34,625 nucleotides of DNA from an uncultured Candidatus Saccharibacteria bacterium. Lineage in GTDB: Bacteria; Patescibacteriota; Saccharimonadia; Saccharimonadales; Saccharimonadaceae. The translations under genes and the position numbers were made by a program. Where the stretch lies: the NCBI GenBank assembly GCA_938046115.1, contig CALIXX010000063.1:1-34625 (forward strand), written 5' to 3'. The notes beneath the pieces were generated by a model that worked only from the letters and a program-made list of their open reading frames with translations, was not told the origin of the DNA and searched no databases. Below are positions 31,484 through 34,625 of this stretch, piece after piece. Every line of letters starts with the position of its first letter. Within the stretch, counting starts at the first letter, position 1.

Positions 31484-32494
31484 ATGAGTCAGCCGTCGTC
31501 TTCCCAGATTTTGAGTCCATCGGCGCTTGCGATGGTAGCGCAGCACTGTAAGGTGGCGCGTGATCAGGTGCGGGTGGTGCCGATTGAGGGCGCATCGATG
31601 GGTTGTCGGCGAGCTGTTGCACTGGCTGGAGCGCAGGCGGTGTTTGTCAAGGAGGCCGATCCAGAAGCTTCGAACCACGCTGCATTAGCGGCGGCTCTGA
31701 GCAAAGATGATGCGGTGATTCGGGCGCTGCAGCAGGCCGGTTCGCCTCTGGTGACAGAGTTTGTCCAGTATGATGATGAGCGGGTGATTATGCTGAGCCA
31801 GGCGTATATTGCTAAGGATGGCTGGCAGTGGCAGCCGCCTGACGCGGCGGATAAGCTGGCTCGTCAGCGCTATATAGCGGCGGTGCTGCGGGCGATTGCC
31901 CAGCTTGAGCAGACCAAGCTGTCTGCGCCGGCAGCTGAGAGGCTTGCGCTGCATGCCACGGCGTTTGACCGAGTGGTGCAGTGTCAGGGGCTTCGGCTAC
32001 TTTGCGATGATGCGACGCGGCGTGAGGAGCTTCAGCAGACGTACCGCTCCTGGGCTGAGCAAGCCAGTAAGCCAGTAATTCGCCGGCGCTACGAGCAGTT
32101 TTGCGCCGTGCTTGATAATACTAAGCGCTTGGCTGATCTTGCCATGCTGGCTCAGCAGGTGGCCGACCAGCCGTGTGATCGCTTGAGTCATGGTGATGTG
32201 CGGAGTGAGACAATTGCCTACCATACTGCTCAAGATAACGTGAAGCTAATCGATTGGCAGTGGGCAGCCTATGTGCCAAGGCGGTGGAGTGCAACCGAGT
32301 TCTTGCTCGATATGGCGCGCCGTGGCTACGATGTGCAGGCCTGGCAGGCTGAGCTGAACTGGCCGCTGCTTGCTGGCCTAGTAGGGTATTATGCTGTGTG
32401 TAGCGCTCAGCCTGCTCCTGAGGCGGCTCAGGCAGTGCGGCGGCTCCAGGCGTATATGGCGGCAACGGCGTATGATATGCTGGGCTATGAATAG
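31484..32494 (+). CDS. Aminoglycoside phosphotransferase/choline-kinase-like protein
   Basis: A 336-aa protein of the APH/choline-kinase fold. The catalytic loop is LSHGDVRSETIAY: His236-Gly237-Asp238 fits the HGD motif, and the metal-binding Asp257 lies in LIDWQWAAY. The usual Asn five residues after the catalytic Asp is replaced by Thr243. The N-lobe has AQAVFVKEADPEASN (about residues 45-60), where Lys53 probably binds ATP. The Asn change could mean altered metal binding or loss of activity. The family phosphorylates antibiotics, sugars or small alcohols; the substrate is unknown. It is monocistronic, between the PspC operon and the gene-poor right end. Confidence 0.75.
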   Translation: MSQPSSSQILSPSALAMVAQHCKVARDQVRVVPIEGASMGCRRAVALAGAQAVFVKEADPEASNHAALAAALSKDDAVIRALQQAGSPLVTEFVQYDDERVIMLSQAYIAKDGWQWQPPDAADKLARQRYIAAVLRAIAQLEQTKLSAPAAERLALHATAFDRVVQCQGLRLLCDDATRREELQQTYRSWAEQASKPVIRRRYEQFCAVLDNTKRLADLAMLAQQVADQPCDRLSHGDVRSETIAYHTAQDNVKLIDWQWAAYVPRRWSATEFLLDMARRGYDVQAWQAELNWPLLAGLVGYYAVCSAQPAPEAAQAVRRLQAYMAATAYDMLGYE

Positions 32495-32589
32495 CTAAGG
32501 ACTATTCGTTGATGCTTTTATGGTTGCTGCAAAAAGATTACTCGTGCATATTGCGAGTGTCATTTTAGATGATAGGAGGTGAATATACC

Positions 32590-32802
32590 ATGGTAAAGAC
32601 GGCGCACAGTAGTCTTGGGATTGATCCAGCTACCAAGCAGAGAGAAGAGGGTGAGATTTCGTCTCAGAGTATGCAGCCACGGTATAACCAGGAGACTGAA
32701 CGCACTATTGCTCAGGCGCGTGCTATAACGGATGGCACGCAGCCATCGCAGCAGTATACGTCTTTCGCTGCACTGGTTGCAGCGATTGATGCAGAATCGT
32801 GA
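32590..32802 (+). CDS. Orphan RelB/DinJ-like antitoxin
   Basis: A 70-aa acidic protein. ATG 32590 is chosen because AGGAGGTGA lies seven bases upstream; an in-frame ATG at 32569 lacks such a site. The second half, RYNQETERTIAQARAITDGT then SFAALVAAIDAES, fits the C-terminal toxin-wrapping segment of RelB/DinJ antitoxins (N-x-E-T-x-x-A-I-x-x-A-R ... F-x-x-L-x-x-x-I-D). The N-terminal half lacks an obvious ribbon-helix-helix. No RelE/YafQ-type toxin follows in the next 600 bases. It may be a lone antitoxin, or an unrelated small protein. Moderate confidence in the coding call, low in the function. Confidence 0.6.
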   Translation: MVKTAHSSLGIDPATKQREEGEISSQSMQPRYNQETERTIAQARAITDGTQPSQQYTSFAALVAAIDAES

Positions 32803-33091
32803 TGTAAGCCATCTGATATGCTATGAGAAGAAAACGATTCGAAAGAGGTGCTAGAGAGAAATAGGTCAGGCACGTAAGAGAGGCGATAACGTGTTTTGGT
32901 TATGGCAAGTAGCAGAGTGCTGGGTTATATCTTCGTTTTCTTCATCTCCTGGTGCAGTATACGGCTTGGATAAGCGAACTCAGATTATATTCAGCTCATG
33001 AAACAAAATAATTGCTTAGAGTGGTACAGGTAAGGGGAATATCTACTGGTGGTTTGGTTACTTTGCTTGCTTGTTTTATACTTGCCCTGTC
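32803..33091. other. Gene-poor stretch
   Basis: No gene could be supported. All frames are broken by stops: a 13-codon frame starts near 32824 and a start-less frame of about 50 codons runs from about 32855 to 33003. A TATACT at 33077-33082 ends the stretch. It may be a remnant of a lost toxin gene or regulatory DNA. Confidence 0.5.
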
Positions 33092-33205
33092 ATGAGAAAG
33101 AGGATAGCCATGCAAGGAAGGAGCACGCCGTATGACGTATACGAGATGGCGTGGCTGCGAGAATATGGGTTGTCTTGTTTATGTGGGGCATATGACAAAC
33201 GATGA
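33092..33205 (+). CDS. Possible leaderless 37-aa ORF
   Basis: ATG 33092 is nine bases after TATACT (33077-33082), the same spacing as other leaderless genes here. It encodes MRKRIAMQGRSTPYDVYEMA then WLREYGLSCLCGAYDKR. No family recognised; the case rests on promoter geometry alone. Confidence 0.25.
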   Translation: MRKRIAMQGRSTPYDVYEMAWLREYGLSCLCGAYDKR

Positions 33206-33299
33206 GGGATGTCGTGGTGCAAGCAATAGTCTATTTGTTGTGCAGCGCGATGAGCGTGAGTATGAGTACGCTGAGCGGTGTACGTTTTTAATTTGCTAG
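33132..33299 (+). CDS. Possible 55-aa Cys-rich ORF overlapping the previous one
   Basis: ATG 33132 has GGAAGGAG eight bases upstream. It encodes a 55-aa product with four Cys (CENMGCLVYVGH, EGCRGASN, and ERCTFLIC at the end) and an acidic EREYEYAE stretch. It overlaps the 33092 ORF in another frame; at most one is likely real, unless they are joined by a frameshift. Confidence 0.25.
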   Translation: MTYTRWRGCENMGCLVYVGHMTNDEGCRGASNSLFVVQRDEREYEYAERCTFLIC

Positions 33300-33406
33300 G
33301 CTCCTGATGATAGCTAGACAAAAGAGTTGCTCTTGTACTGAGCGGTATTTGCGTGGAAGGGTTTAATGTGCAGGAGATTGCTTAAGGCACCCGCTCGAGG
33401 TACTAG

Positions 33407-33424
33407 TGTCGTGGGCACGACACA
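33407..33424. repeat. Inverted repeat near the end of the winged-helix gene
   Basis: GTGTCGTG-GG-CACGACAC, perfect 8-bp arms. On the minus strand it lies just past the stop codon at 33430. No T-run, so it is a weak terminator candidate or a protein-binding site. Confidence 0.4.
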
Positions 33425-33429
33425 AGGAC

Positions 33430-34284
33430 CTAGCGCCATAGTTCTTCAAGTGAGTAGGAGTGTTCTGGTTCGTCAAGCGGTGTCCATAATGGTGCTCGGT
33501 TTTCTTGGGCTAGTGCTTGATGTGTGATAGCTATCTGCACGGCAGTGTCACAATCGATGCGCTGCTCTACTGCTCGAATGGCTCGCTGTAAGTGTCGTTG
33601 CTCTCGATTCGATGCCACAACGAAGAGTAGGGCAGGTAATGGCTGTCCTGTGACTGTCCAGCCGCCATGACGGAAGTAGGAGAGGTACTGGGCAATTGTT
33701 TTGGTGATTGCTGCTCGTGGCGTATTCGCCGCAAAGATATCGAGAAAGAAGCGACGCGTCTCTGAGGCTGTTTTGAGTGATCCAAAGGCATCGGGTAGCT
33801 TTTGAGGAAAGTAGTGGTAGTGCACCATCTCCCGCGGCAAAAACACCCGCAGTGCTGGATGGCATTGCTGCAGTTGATAAGTCCACTGGTATACGGCAAG
33901 TACGTGGTCCACAAACGATTGGCTGACCTGGGCATCTCGATAGCTTGCTTTGATGAGCTGCGCTGTCACTCGAGGTCCGTTATCGATCTGCTGCAGCACC
34001 CGCAACCCTCGTGCTGTCAAATAGTAGGCTGCTGGTTTGCCTTGGAGCTTCATGCGGCTAGTATAGCGGCGTGCTACAAGACCATGGTTGCATAGAGTAG
34101 TAAGACGGGTATGTAAACTTGATCCGGCAGCAACTCCGAGACTCTTGGCAAGTAACTGCCGCGTTCCAAAACGGTATCGGTACAGTGCAATAAGAATAGA
34201 ATGCTGTCGTTCTCCTAACACTGAGCGCTTATCTGCACCAAGTTGAACACGATTCCATTCATTCTCTTTCTTACTCATATACAC
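33430..34284 (-). CDS. Replication-relaxation-like winged-helix protein
   Basis: A 284-aa protein whose first 100 residues form a winged helix resembling the Replic_Relax family: ERQHSILIALYRYRFGTRQL, LAKSLGVAAGSSLHTRLTTL, CNHGLVARRYTSRMKLQGKP and AAYYLTARGLRVLQQ. The rest (about 115-284) contains VFLPREMVHYHYFP, RRFFLDIFAANTP and ALLFVVASNREQRHLQRAIR, which resembles the Replic_Relax effector region (an R-x-x-x-D-x-x-T-type beta core). The family was described in plasmid relaxation and replication; many members are uncharacterised and sit on mobile elements. AAGGAG is six bases before the GTG start at 34284; ATG 34278 is an alternative. The gene follows an extreme polypurine (minus-strand) region and may belong to an integrated or extrachromosomal element. 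Confidence 0.7.
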   Translation of the reverse strand: MYMSKKENEWNRVQLGADKRSVLGERQHSILIALYRYRFGTRQLLAKSLGVAAGSSLHTRLTTLCNHGLVARRYTSRMKLQGKPAAYYLTARGLRVLQQIDNGPRVTAQLIKASYRDAQVSQSFVDHVLAVYQWTYQLQQCHPALRVFLPREMVHYHYFPQKLPDAFGSLKTASETRRFFLDIFAANTPRAAITKTIAQYLSYFRHGGWTVTGQPLPALLFVVASNREQRHLQRAIRAVEQRIDCDTAVQIAITHQALAQENRAPLWTPLDEPEHSYSLEELWR

Positions 34285-34625
34285 TCATTTCTCCTTGCCT
34301 CCTCATAATCTTTCTATCTCTCTAACTACCTTTATATATTCATCTCTCTTGATCTATATTTATCTCTATTTCTATCTATCTATTTCTCTATCTTTATATC
34401 TATATATCTCTTTCTCTATATTTCTATCTATTTCTATCTATTTCTCTACTTATCTCTATCTCTATCTCTATTTATTTATCTATCTTTATATTTCTTTATT
34501 TATCTATTCTTTATCTTTATCTTTCTCTATATATCTACACATTTCTCTCTATATCTCTCTCTATACATCCATACATCCATATATCCATATCGATTTCTCT
34601 CCTATTATATATAAATATATAAAAG
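34285..34625. repeat. Extreme pyrimidine-rich, almost G-free tract at the window end
   Basis: Over 341 bases the plus strand has four G residues; 34352-34591 has none. It is built of imperfect TCTA, TCTC and TTTC units (purine-rich GATA/GAGA on the minus strand). It is AT-rich and has no coding potential, and lies immediately upstream of the replication-relaxation-like gene on the minus strand. Candidates: an origin or unwinding region, a C-free mRNA leader, or low-complexity sequence that ended the assembly. Confidence 0.85.

Noticed and set aside
34285..34625. CRISPR array or tandem repeat locus in the pyrimidine tract
   Set aside because: The TCTA/TCTC units are irregular in order and spacing; there are no constant repeats with unique spacers and no cas genes nearby.

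Overview
The window reads as two pieces of DNA from different kinds of bacteria joined between about 5214 and 5279. The left piece (1-5213) looks actinobacterial (Actinomyces/Schaalia-like): a 5'-truncated GuaB3-type IMP dehydrogenase-related gene, a HigBA/RelE-type toxin-antitoxin pair with a one-base frameshift in the toxin, and an island of small orphan genes (two DUF6301-like paralogues, a SMI1/KNR4 protein, several unknown proteins) separated by duplicated non-coding blocks. Such islands are typical of immunity genes of polymorphic toxins.

The right piece (5280-34625) resembles a host-associated Saccharibacteria (TM7) genome. The reasons are a compact gene layout, a complete arginine deiminase operon as reported in oral Saccharibacteria, several small stress and transport operons, no biosynthetic genes, and many genes whose -10 box lies only 6-10 nt before the start codon (likely leaderless mRNAs). 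Oral Saccharibacteria live on Actinomyces/Schaalia, so the join brings together sequences resembling a parasite and its host. It is either a co-assembly chimera or a striking transfer.

Layout of the right piece: DHA2 drug exporter and NUDIX hydrolase on the minus strand (5280-7542); CIRCE-controlled groES-groEL (7645-9718); a copper module with an operator-promoter, csoR and a CPH-type P1B ATPase (9737-12143); VanZ-RDD membrane protein and a secreted, LAATG-anchored GH18 glycosidase (12200-14691); a translationally overlapping marR-ABC-ABC exporter operon behind a perfect palindromic operator (14691-18980); a serine beta-lactamase-fold protein, a PEBP protein and a TylF-like methyltransferase (19014-21721); a possible small RNA on the minus strand (about 21835-21891); the ADI operon arcA-arcB-arcD-DDAH-like-arcC (22028-27545); a permease-ATPase-PadR-PspC operon (27730-31334); an APH-like kinase (31484-32494); and a gene-poor end with an orphan RelB-like antitoxin, a replication-relaxation-like winged-helix protein and an extreme pyrimidine tract (32590-34625).

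The right piece suggests an epibiont that gains ATP from arginine taken up from its surroundings (ArcD import, ArcA/ArcB/ArcC giving ATP, CO2 and ammonia), exports drugs through three separate systems, resists copper, and displays a glycan-cleaving enzyme on its surface. Regulation is mostly local: HrcA/CIRCE, CsoR, MarR and PadR each sit next to the genes they probably control. No rRNA, tRNA, CRISPR array or insertion sequence was recognised. All assignments come from reading motifs, without database searches.
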